Shown here in pieces: positions 1 to 8,352 of a stretch of DNA of 64,000 bases. The translations under genes and the position numbers were made by a program. Under the pieces are notes generated by a model that saw nothing but the letters and a program-made list of their open reading frames with translations, made no database searches and was not told where the DNA came from. The first letter of the stretch is position 1; each line of letters begins with the position of its first letter. Origin of the DNA: Ruminococcus sp. (GTDB lineage: Bacteria > Bacillota > Clostridia > Oscillospirales > Ruminococcaceae); contig JAFXXU010000042.1 of assembly GCA_017542125.1 (NCBI GenBank), positions 1-64,000 of the forward strand. Direction: 5' to 3'.

Positions 1-1
1 C

Positions 2-52
2 AAGGAGAATTTGGGTAATATGACGGATAAGCCGGTCGTCAAGCAGGCTTGA
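2..52 (+). CDS. Possible 3' end of a gene entering from the left
   Basis: A frame open from the window edge ends at a TGA at 50-52 and would give 16 C-terminal residues ending in KPVVKQA. An internal ATG at 20 has a purine-rich stretch (AAGGAG) upstream, so a tiny separate ORF is also possible. Too little is visible to assign a function. Confidence 0.25.
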   Translation, partial: KENLGNMTDKPVVKQA

Positions 53-138
53 CACGGCAGATGGCGTGCAGAGGCGTCAGCCGCGGGTCGTGCGGTGTTG
101 CCCTAGAATAATAAAAATCCCGAAAGGAGAAATGCTAT

Positions 139-429
139 ATGATAATCAACAAGGAAATCAACGGCACTTCAGCCGTACTGAAGCCGGAGGGCTGGCTCGA
201 CACCCCCAATTCCGCCGAGTTCAAGGAGGCTATCGACAGCCTTCCCGATGAGATCACCGAGCTCACCGTGGATATGGAGAAACTGGAGTATATCTCCTCG
301 GCAGGGCTGAGACTTATCGTTGCGGCTCACAAGAAAATGAACGGCGCTCTCACCGTCACCAACGCTTCGGTAGAGATACTGGATGTGTTCAGGATGACGG
401 GCTTTGACAAGCGCCTCAACCTCAAATGA
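139..429 (+). CDS. STAS-domain anti-sigma factor antagonist
   Basis: A 96-residue single-domain protein of the SpoIIAA/RsbV type, the usual length for the family. The stretch LEYISSAGLRLI (about residues 49-60) holds the Ser that a cognate kinase phosphorylates and a phosphatase restores. In partner switching the unphosphorylated form binds the anti-sigma ATPase and frees a sigma factor or other target. The start has an AAAGGAG site about 10 bases upstream. The stop overlaps the ATG of the phosphatase gene by 4 bases (ATGA), so the two are translationally coupled and should act on each other. No sigma factor is visible nearby, so the output of the switch is unknown. Confidence 0.85.
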   Translation: MIINKEINGTSAVLKPEGWLDTPNSAEFKEAIDSLPDEITELTVDMEKLEYISSAGLRLIVAAHKKMNGALTVTNASVEILDVFRMTGFDKRLNLK

Positions 430-2489
430 AGCGGGGGCTGTTCGGCAAGAACTTCGCCCAGAGAAGGATCGCCCTGATCTCCATCGTGCTGATAATCGCC
501 ACGGCTCTGCTGCTGACGCTTATCTCCAGCATCTTCTACAGCCGGCTCACCGCCAGCAGCTACACCTCGGATGCCGAGCGGTTGCAGAAGGCACTCACGG
601 AGCTGCTGACAGACACGGATATTTCGGATTTCGATGTAGATCCCGATATCAGTTACGATGAGGAAGGATCCGAAGAGAGCGAAGGACCCGAAAAGGAGCA
701 GCAGGACTCCGGCGGAGGTCTCCTTCTCAGTTCGAGCAGCGATAACATCGATCCCCAGGTGCTCTATGAATACCTCCGTGAGTATATGAGGGGTCTTTGC
801 GAGCTGACAGGTGCCAAGTATACCTATCTCTTCAATATAGTGGACGAGAGGTCGATGAAGTATATCATCACCATCGCCGCCGATGAAGAGACCGACAAGA
901 TCGTCGGGAAGGAGCGCGGGTTCGGTGTCACGGTGGAGATACCCGACTACGACCTCAACAATATCCGTCAGGCGGAAAAGGGCGAGCTGGTGGGTCCCTG
1001 CCATGTGGACAACCACTACGGTAATGTGCTGACCTTCTATTTTCCCGTTTATCAGAACGGAGAGATAGTCTGCCTGGCGGGCATCGACTTCGATGTTTCC
1101 ACCATCAGCAAAGAAGCTATCAGCTATGTTGTCAGAACGGTACTGATAGTAACTGCCGTGCTGACCCTGGTGCTGGCTCTGCTGATGCTGGTAATGCGCA
1201 AGAAGATCTTCACACCCTTAAAGCGGCTTTCGATGCAGATGAATGCCTTCGACCCGGAGCACGAGCACGCCAAGCTCAACCTAAGGTCATACTATGAGAT
1301 CGAGGAGATCAACAGCTCATTTTCCAAGCTCTCGGATGAGATCATCGGGTATATCCGCAACATAAGGGATATGGCCGATGAGCGTGCCAAGACTGCGGCG
1401 GAGCTGAACATCGCCCGAAGCATACAGATCGGCATGGTGCCCGAGCATTTCACTCTTTCGGGTACAGGCTATGAGATCTGCGCGGGAACGGCTCCTGCCA
1501 AGGAGGTAGGCGGCGACTTCTACGGCTGCTTCGAGAAGGACGGCAAGGTGTTCACGGTCATCGCGGACGTTTCCGGAAAGGGTATCGCGGCGGCGCTGTT
1601 CATGGCTATGACCAAGAACCTGCTGAAGGGCAAGCTGATGTCGGGGCTCTCCCCTGCCGATGCGCTGAATTCCGCCAATGACGACCTCTGCGCCGAGAAC
1701 CCCGAGGGAATGTTCGTGACGGTGTTCGCGGCGGTGCTTGACCCGACCACAGGCGAGCTTATCTATGCGAATGCAGGGCATACCCGTCCTCTGCTGACAG
1801 ACAGAAGCGGCAAGCGGTTCATCGTTCCCGACCCGGGGATAGCCCTGGGGCTTTTTGAGGACGCGGGCATTTCCAACGAGTATATGATAATGGAGGACGG
1901 GCAGAGCCTTACCTTCTACACCGACGGCGTGACCGAGGCAGTATCTGCACAGAAGGAGCTGTTCGGAGAGCAGCGGCTGCTGGATGCTGTTTCAGAGGGT
2001 ACTGCCGGTGAGACCGCAGCCTCCGTAACGGATGCTGTCGCCCGGTTCTCCGAGGGCTGCGAGCAGGCGGATGATATCACCTTTACGGTGCTGCGCTTCA
2101 CCGTGGACGGCAAACGTGTGTGCCTGGAGCTCCCGCCTGATATGAGCTCGGTGGAGAAGCTGCGCTCAGAGCTGCTTTCCCTCATCGGCGACAGCGAGAG
2201 GAAGATGAAGATAATCCTGGCCTGCGAGGAGATCCTGGTCAACATCATCGACTATTCGGGCACCGACCGCATAGGCGTGATCCTTAACCGCAGGGGCAGC
2301 AGCCTGACCCTCCGCCTGGAGGACAGCGGCAAGCCCTTTGACCCCCTGACCGAGATGCCTGATGAGAAGGAATTCGAGGATTACGACACAGGAGGCATGG
2401 GCATCCGTATGCTGGTGCAGATCGCCGAGAGAACATCCTATGCCAACATCTCGGGAAAGAACATCCTCACCGCCGGGTTTGAGCTTTAA
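426..2489 (+). CDS. Membrane SpoIIE-type PP2C phosphatase fused to an RsbW-like ATPase domain
   Basis: A 687-residue membrane sensor. A transmembrane helix near residues 14-36 is followed by an extracytoplasmic region of about 190 residues with an acidic low-complexity segment (about 75-95). A second helix near 236-258 leads to a HAMP-like linker. Next comes a PP2C/SpoIIE phosphatase domain (about 340-545) with the metal-binding motifs EVGGDFYG, ADVSGKG and ADDITF. The last 130 residues look like a GHKL serine kinase of the RsbW type (EEILVNIIDYSG as the N box, GGMGIRML as a G box). Phosphatase and anti-sigma-like kinase are thus joined in one chain, with the STAS substrate encoded immediately upstream. 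The extracytoplasmic part probably senses a signal that sets the phosphatase activity. Which activity dominates cannot be read from the sequence. Confidence 0.85.
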   Translation: MKRGLFGKNFAQRRIALISIVLIIATALLLTLISSIFYSRLTASSYTSDAERLQKALTELLTDTDISDFDVDPDISYDEEGSEESEGPEKEQQDSGGGLLLSSSSDNIDPQVLYEYLREYMRGLCELTGAKYTYLFNIVDERSMKYIITIAADEETDKIVGKERGFGVTVEIPDYDLNNIRQAEKGELVGPCHVDNHYGNVLTFYFPVYQNGEIVCLAGIDFDVSTISKEAISYVVRTVLIVTAVLTLVLALLMLVMRKKIFTPLKRLSMQMNAFDPEHEHAKLNLRSYYEIEEINSSFSKLSDEIIGYIRNIRDMADERAKTAAELNIARSIQIGMVPEHFTLSGTGYEICAGTAPAKEVGGDFYGCFEKDGKVFTVIADVSGKGIAAALFMAMTKNLLKGKLMSGLSPADALNSANDDLCAENPEGMFVTVFAAVLDPTTGELIYANAGHTRPLLTDRSGKRFIVPDPGIALGLFEDAGISNEYMIMEDGQSLTFYTDGVTEAVSAQKELFGEQRLLDAVSEGTAGETAASVTDAVARFSEGCEQADDITFTVLRFTVDGKRVCLELPPDMSSVEKLRSELLSLIGDSERKMKIILACEEILVNIIDYSGTDRIGVILNRRGSSLTLRLEDSGKPFDPLTEMPDEKEFEDYDTGGMGIRMLVQIAERTSYANISGKNILTAGFEL

Positions 2490-2508
2490 GAGAAAAGAAT
2501 ACAGGGAA

Positions 2509-2540
2509 AAGGCTGTGCATCGGATGCACAGCCTTTTTTA
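2509..2540 (+). terminator. Intrinsic terminator of the STAS-phosphatase operon
   Basis: A perfect stem AAGGCTGTGCAT/ATGCACAGCCTT with a 3-base loop is followed by a run of T residues, 20 bases after the stop codon. Confidence 0.9.
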
Positions 2541-2655
2541 TCGCAGTTTCTGGTTAGTTATGATAATTAAGACATATATACCCATTATCACACGTTAAAT
2601 TTCCTACTTTTGCCGAAAATTCGCGTATATCTGAGTTTTGTTCACAAAATGTTCA

Positions 2656-2684
2656 TTGACTTTGAGTTTTGCTTGTGCTACATT
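2656..2684 (+). promoter_or_regulatory. Sigma-A promoter for the AraC-type regulator
   Basis: TTGACT, 17 bases, TACATT. Transcription should start near 2691, just before the leader hairpin and about 70 bases upstream of the coding start. Confidence 0.7.
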
Positions 2685-2698
2685 CAAAGTAGGCAATG

Positions 2699-2740
2699 GG
2701 GCTGTTCTTCCGCATAGCGGAAGGATAGCTCTATTTTTTT
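2699..2740 (+). terminator. Leader terminator (attenuator) in front of the AraC-type regulator
   Basis: A 15-bp stem (2699-2713 with 2717-2731, including three G-U pairs) closed by an ATA loop is followed by TATTTTTTT. It lies between the promoter and the start codon, so most transcripts should end after about 50 nt unless read-through is promoted. No alternative antiterminator pairing was identified. Confidence 0.7.
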
Positions 2741-2763
2741 AAAACTGTAAGGAGGTGCGGAGG

Positions 2764-3522
2764 ATGATGTATCGCGTCGCTGTGGTAGACAGTTCAAATT
2801 ACGATCTGCGACATTACAACAGTATGCCCGTATTTGCCGAGTGCGGCTTTGAGATCGTTTCGCACACCTCCGACCCCGAAAAGGCTCTGGCGGCTGCCGC
2901 CGCCCAGGAGTGCGATATGCTGCTCTGCATCAACCGCCCCAGCGCGGTATTCGCAGCGGAGCTGTTAAAGCGCTCCACACGCTCGGGCTGCAATATCCCC
3001 ACCGTAGTAATCAGCAGAGTGAACGCCGCAGGCGATATGCGGGAATGCTTCCTGCTGGGTGCGGTGGATTACCTCACCGAGCCCGCTCTGGAGGAGGACG
3101 TCCGGGCGGCGCTGATGCGTGCGGCGAAGGTTATAGGCAAGAAGCTGATGACCTCGGAATACTCCAAGGCTATGAACGATGCGCTCTCGGCTCTCCCCGT
3201 TTCACAGGGCAGCGAGAGCTTTACCGAAAAGCTGCGGGAGCTGCTGGAAAAGTCCCACGGCTCAGCGCTGACTGTTGAGGCTGCGGCTGACCACTTCGGC
3301 TTCAACCCCGATTATTTCGGGCGCTATTTCAAAGCGAGGACGGGTATATCCTTCTCGGAGTTCTACAAGCGGCTGACTATGGATTATGCCAAGCTGCTGC
3401 TCACCTCCGGGCATTACAAGGTCAACGAGGTAAGCGATATGCTGGGGTTCGCCTCACCCGATTACTTCACCCGTGTTTTCCGCAAGATCACGGGGAAGCT
3501 CCCCTCGCACTATAAAAAGTGA
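2764..3522 (+). CDS. AraC-family regulator with a degenerate receiver domain
   Basis: A 252-residue protein built like YesN-type response regulators: an N-terminal receiver-like fold (about 1-120) and a C-terminal AraC/XylS DNA-binding domain (about 150-252) with two helix-turn-helix units. The second unit has the family signature (VSDMLGFASPDYFTRVFRKITG). The receiver looks inactive: the usual phospho-acceptor Asp at the end of strand 3 is missing (CDMLLCINRPS) and the conserved Lys is replaced (YLTEP rather than YxxKP). It may respond to a ligand or partner rather than to phosphorylation. I chose the ATG at 2764 because AGGAGG lies 8 bases before it; the earlier GTG at 2755 overlaps that site. 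No histidine kinase adjoins it. Its targets are unknown; the next operon (gdhA-pnt) is one candidate. Confidence 0.8.
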   Translation: MMYRVAVVDSSNYDLRHYNSMPVFAECGFEIVSHTSDPEKALAAAAAQECDMLLCINRPSAVFAAELLKRSTRSGCNIPTVVISRVNAAGDMRECFLLGAVDYLTEPALEEDVRAALMRAAKVIGKKLMTSEYSKAMNDALSALPVSQGSESFTEKLRELLEKSHGSALTVEAAADHFGFNPDYFGRYFKARTGISFSEFYKRLTMDYAKLLLTSGHYKVNEVSDMLGFASPDYFTRVFRKITGKLPSHYKK

Positions 3523-3633
3523 CTGTTTTTCGGAGGCTTTGCACCCCGATCCCCATTTCCGCGCTCACACGCCGGATCCGGGCGACCTCTGATTTTTAAC
3601 GGTATAAGTAGGAAATAATACGCCGCCGCAGCA

Positions 3634-3663
3634 TTGACTGTTCCGAGGTTTTCGGGGTATGAT
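3634..3663 (+). promoter_or_regulatory. Probable gdhA promoter
   Basis: TTGACT, 18 bases, TATGAT, ending 43 bases upstream of the gdhA start. Confidence 0.6.
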
Positions 3664-3682
3664 TGATAGTGTGAGCGCGTAA

Positions 3683-5041
<1,359 letters not shown>

Positions 5042-5078
5042 TAAGGACAGCAGCCCCGCACCCAAGGAGGGACACTCT

Positions 5079-5234
5079 ATGGATAACAACAAGAATCCGC
5101 AGACAGGCTTCCTGCCTGTGTGCCCGTTTGAGATCGAGCATCCCGAGATACAGCTTAGGTACACCGAGCGCGACAAACGGCTTGATGCCGTAACGGGGTG
5201 CGACTACACGGAAAACACCGAAACCTACGATTAG
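5079..5234 (+). CDS. Small hypothetical protein downstream of gdhA
   Basis: A 51-residue ORF with a strong AAGGAGG site 8 bases before its ATG, 37 bases after the gdhA stop. The product is hydrophilic and has two cysteines (FLPVCPFEIEHPEIQLRY and VTGCDYTEN), no membrane segment and no motif I recognise. The position suggests co-transcription with gdhA. The good ribosome site makes it a likely real gene of unknown role, perhaps a small partner of GDH. Confidence 0.6.
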   Translation: MDNNKNPQTGFLPVCPFEIEHPEIQLRYTERDKRLDAVTGCDYTENTETYD

Positions 5235-5251
5235 AACCTCCCAAATCGGCC

Positions 5252-5281
5252 GGCAGCACTGCCGCAAAAAGCAGTGCTGCC
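5252..5281 (+). terminator. Strong hairpin between gdhA and pnt genes (weak terminator or processing site)
   Basis: An 11-bp perfect stem GGCAGCACTGC/GCAGTGCTGCC with a CGCAAAAA loop. No T run follows, so it may be an mRNA-stabilising or processing hairpin that sets different levels for gdhA and pnt, rather than a full stop. Confidence 0.5.
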
Positions 5282-5325
5282 TTGTGCTGTGTTTATAGGT
5301 AAAAAAATCCGAAAGGAGCAAAGGT

Positions 5326-6456
5326 ATGAAAAAGATCCTGGTCTGCAAGGAAACAGACCCGCGTGAAACACGCACACCGCTCATCCCCGATGATGTGAAA
5401 AAGCTCACAGCCCTGGGCTTTGAGATAACCGTAGTCAGCGGGACGGGCAAGAAGAGCGGCTTTGATGACGAAGCCTATGTAAAGGCAGGCGCCTCGGTAG
5501 TCCCCTCCAACGAGGCGGGGTACAAGGGCAGCGAGATAGTGCTGCGCATTATGAAGCCTCAGAGCGCTGAGGGCCTTGACAAGGACACCCTGCATCTGAG
5601 CTACCTCGACCCCTTCAACGAGAAGGAGCTGCTCAACGACTTTGCCAAGAGAGGTATCCAGGCGGTATCCCTGGAGATGATCCCCCGTACCACCCTGGCT
5701 CAGAAGATGGACGTTCAGTCCTCACAGACCTCGCTGGCAGGCTATGTTGCGGTGCTCAACGCTGCGGCAAGGCTGCCCAAGATCCTCCCGATGATGGTAA
5801 CTCCCTCGGGTACTATCAACCCGGCAAGAGTGTTCATAATCGGCGTTGGCGTTGCGGGTCTTCAGGCCATAGCCACCGCAAAGCGTCTCGGCGCGAGAGT
5901 TGATGCCTTCGACACCCGTCCGGTAGTCGAGGAGCAGGTAAAGTCTCTCGGAGCCAGCTTCGTCAAGATAGACCTGGGCGAGATGGGTCAGACAGATCAG
6001 GGCTATGCCAAGGAGCTCACCCCCGAGCAGATCGCCAAGCAGCAGGAGGCTCAGGCCAAGGTCTGCGAGCGTTCCAACATCGTTATCACCACGGCTAAGG
6101 TCTTCGGGCGCAAAGCTCCGGTGCTTATCAAAAAGGACGTTCTCGACCGTATGATGCCCGGAAGCATCGTTGTTGATATGGCGGTATCCACCGGCGGCAA
6201 CGTTGAGGGCTCAAAGCTCTTTGAGGATGTAGTCACCGAAAACGGTGTAACTATCATGTCCGGCGACCTGCTGGAGAGACAGGTGCCCTACGATGCATCC
6301 AAGATGCTCTCGGGCAACTTCACTGCCTTCCTCACCCACTTCTACAACAAAGAGTCCAAAGAATTGGACATCAGGCTTGAAGATGAGATCATGCGCGGCT
6401 GCCTGCTCACACGCGGCGGCGAGATAATACACGAGAGATTTAAGGAGAGTAAATAA
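5326..6456 (+). CDS. pntAA: NAD(P) transhydrogenase subunit alpha, NAD-binding part
   Basis: A 376-residue soluble domain-I subunit of the three-subunit proton-translocating transhydrogenase, close in length to the Rhodospirillum-type PntAA. It binds NAD(H) and passes hydride to NADP(H) on PntB, driven by proton flow. It starts with the family motif ETDPRETRTPLIPDDVKKL. Near residues 165-195 it has the NAD-binding fold VFIIGVGVAGLQAIATAKRL, followed by the loop DTRP. The start has an AAAGGAG site. The stop shares one base with the pntAB start (TAATG). Unlike the E. coli fusion, the membrane part is encoded separately in the next gene. Confidence 0.95.
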   Translation: MKKILVCKETDPRETRTPLIPDDVKKLTALGFEITVVSGTGKKSGFDDEAYVKAGASVVPSNEAGYKGSEIVLRIMKPQSAEGLDKDTLHLSYLDPFNEKELLNDFAKRGIQAVSLEMIPRTTLAQKMDVQSSQTSLAGYVAVLNAAARLPKILPMMVTPSGTINPARVFIIGVGVAGLQAIATAKRLGARVDAFDTRPVVEEQVKSLGASFVKIDLGEMGQTDQGYAKELTPEQIAKQQEAQAKVCERSNIVITTAKVFGRKAPVLIKKDVLDRMMPGSIVVDMAVSTGGNVEGSKLFEDVVTENGVTIMSGDLLERQVPYDASKMLSGNFTAFLTHFYNKESKELDIRLEDEIMRGCLLTRGGEIIHERFKESK

Positions 6457-6764
6457 TGGCGATAGGTGAAATATTACTGCTGGTATTCGTATTTGTCATC
6501 GCGGGTTTTCTGGGCGTTGAGCTTATCTCAAAGGTTCCCTCCCAGCTGCACACCCCGCTTATGTCCGGCACCAATGCGATCTCGGGAATAACCATAGTAG
6601 GCGCCATCAGCGCCACAGCCGTAGCCCTGCACACCGACGGCACCGTAAGTGCCATCTGCGGCTTTGCGGCTATCGTCCTGGCTGCTATCAACGTTGTGGG
6701 CGGCTACCTTGTAACCGACAGAATGCTCGGTATGTTCAAAAAAAAGGGGGACGATAAGAAGTGA
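6456..6764 (+). CDS. pntAB: NAD(P) transhydrogenase subunit alpha, membrane part
   Basis: A 102-residue protein with about three to four hydrophobic helices and the conserved segment HTPLMSGTNAISGITIVGA typical of the transhydrogenase membrane domain. It forms part of the proton channel with PntB. It is coupled to both neighbours: 1-base overlap upstream, and its TGA overlaps the GTG start of pntB (GTGA). Confidence 0.95.
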   Translation: MAIGEILLLVFVFVIAGFLGVELISKVPSQLHTPLMSGTNAISGITIVGAISATAVALHTDGTVSAICGFAAIVLAAINVVGGYLVTDRMLGMFKKKGDDKK

Positions 6765-8197
6765 ACTGGTCTGAAATAAGCGTCGTCCTCACGACGGTAC
6801 TTTATATGGTCTCGGCTGTACTGTTCATCCGCGGCATCAAGCTGCTGGGCAAGGCCGACACCGCAAGGCGCGGTAATCTTATGTCCTCGGTGGGTATGCT
6901 CATCGCGGTAGTTACCGTCCTGCTTGAAAAGCACGTTACCGATACCTTTACAAACGCTCCGCTGAAAAACGCCTATCTCTGGGCACTGGCAGCGATCATC
7001 CTTGGCGGCATCATCGGTGCTGTCTGGGCAAAGAAGGTCGAGATGACCGGTATGCCCCAGCTGGTAGCGCTCTTCAATGGCTTCGGAGGTCTTTCCTCCC
7101 TGCTGGTAGCGCTGACCCAGTATATGACCGACGGCAGCATCAACGTGTTCTCCTCTGTGGCTTTGGGCCTGACTATCGCTATCGGTGCGATAGCATTCAC
7201 CGGCTCGGTAGTGGCCTGGGGCAAGCTCTCGGGCAAGATGTTCAAGAAGAACATCACCATCCCTGCCAAGAACGCCATCAATGCCTGCCTTGCCATAGTG
7301 GGTCTTGTGGGCGTGCTGCTCTACGCGCTCAGCATAGCTGATGTTGTGGGCAAGACCGTGGGTGATGTGGGTATCATCATTACCTCGGTTTCTTATCTGC
7401 TGCTGGGCTTTACTATGGTCGTTGCTATCGGCGGCGGCGATATGCCTGTTATCATCTCGCTGCTCAATGCCTTCTCCGGTCTGGCTGCTGCCTTTGCGGG
7501 ACTTGCAATGAGCAACTCCGTTCTGGTGGTTTCCGGATGTCTGGTAGGTACTTCGGGTCTTATCCTGACCCTCATCATGTGCAAGGCTATGAACCGCAAG
7601 CTCACTGCCCTGCTCTTCTCCTCCTTCGGCGCTTCTGCTAAGAAGGGTGCCGCAGGCGAACACAAGGAGCCCAAGTCCATGTCCGTTGAGGATGCTTATC
7701 TCATCCTCGAGGCTGCAAGCTCGGTGGTATTCATCCCCGGCTACGGTATGGCTGTGGCTCAGGCTCAGCACGCTGTCAAGGAGCTCTGCGACAAGCTGGA
7801 GGAAAACGGCGCAGAGGTCAGCTTTGCGATCCACCCCGTTGCTGGCCGTATGCCCGGACATATGAACGTTCTGCTGGCTGAGGCCAATGTTCCCTACGAG
7901 CAGCTCAAGACTGCCGACGAGATGAATCCCCAGATGTCCAACACCGATGTTGCCATCGTTATCGGTGCCAACGACGTTGTAAACCCCTCCGCCATCAACG
8001 ACGAGACCTCGCCCCTCTACGGTATGCCTATCATCAACGCATTCGAGGCGCGGACGGTATTCGTGCTCAAGCGCGGCAAGGGCGCAGGCTTCTCCGGAGT
8101 GGAGAACCCCCTCTTCACCAACGACAACACCGTAATGATCTACGGCGATGCCAAGCAGACCGTTTCCTCACTGGTAAGCGAGTTCGACGAGGGCTGA
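6761..8197 (+). CDS. pntB: NAD(P) transhydrogenase subunit beta
   Basis: A 478-residue subunit. The first 290 residues are mostly membrane helices, including the GDMPVIISLLNAFSGLAAAFAG segment that lines the proton path. The C-terminal NADP-binding domain III has VVFIPGYGMAVAQAQ (GYGMAVAQ nucleotide loop) and the signatures HPVAGRMPGHMNVLLAEA and VIVIGANDVVNP. The start is GTG, set by the overlap with pntAB. The complex sits in the cytoplasmic membrane and makes NADPH from NADH at the expense of the proton gradient. Confidence 0.95.
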   Translation: MNWSEISVVLTTVLYMVSAVLFIRGIKLLGKADTARRGNLMSSVGMLIAVVTVLLEKHVTDTFTNAPLKNAYLWALAAIILGGIIGAVWAKKVEMTGMPQLVALFNGFGGLSSLLVALTQYMTDGSINVFSSVALGLTIAIGAIAFTGSVVAWGKLSGKMFKKNITIPAKNAINACLAIVGLVGVLLYALSIADVVGKTVGDVGIIITSVSYLLLGFTMVVAIGGGDMPVIISLLNAFSGLAAAFAGLAMSNSVLVVSGCLVGTSGLILTLIMCKAMNRKLTALLFSSFGASAKKGAAGEHKEPKSMSVEDAYLILEAASSVVFIPGYGMAVAQAQHAVKELCDKLEENGAEVSFAIHPVAGRMPGHMNVLLAEANVPYEQLKTADEMNPQMSNTDVAIVIGANDVVNPSAINDETSPLYGMPIINAFEARTVFVLKRGKGAGFSGVENPLFTNDNTVMIYGDAKQTVSSLVSEFDEG

Positions 8198-8219
8198 CAG
8201 ACAATACAATACACCAAAC

Positions 8220-8253
8220 AGGCGGGAGCCCCATTTAGGGACACCCGCCTTAT
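8220..8253 (+). terminator. Terminator after pntB
   Basis: Stem AGGCGGG/CCCGCCT with a 17-base interior containing a smaller nested pairing (CCC/GGG), followed by TATTATATT. It ends the gdhA-pnt transcription unit. Confidence 0.65.
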
Positions 8254-8282
8254 TATATTCATAAGCAAGACATAACGAAATA

Positions 8283-8307
8283 CCCCCGCGCCGCAAAGCG
8301 CGAGGGC
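8283..8307 (-). terminator. Terminator of the papain-like protease gene
   Basis: On the minus strand CCCTCGCGC and GCGCGGGGG pair around a TTTGCG loop, about 45 bases after the protease stop codon. The T content downstream is moderate (TATTTCG). Confidence 0.6.
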
Positions 8308-8352
8308 AGTTTCATTGTGTCACAAAACAGTTATCTGAAGTATATGCAAGGA

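Noticed and set aside
6704-7861. A 385-codon minus-strand frame opposite pntB
   Set aside because: It is antisense to the conserved pntB domains, with low-complexity His/Gln/Arg-rich composition.
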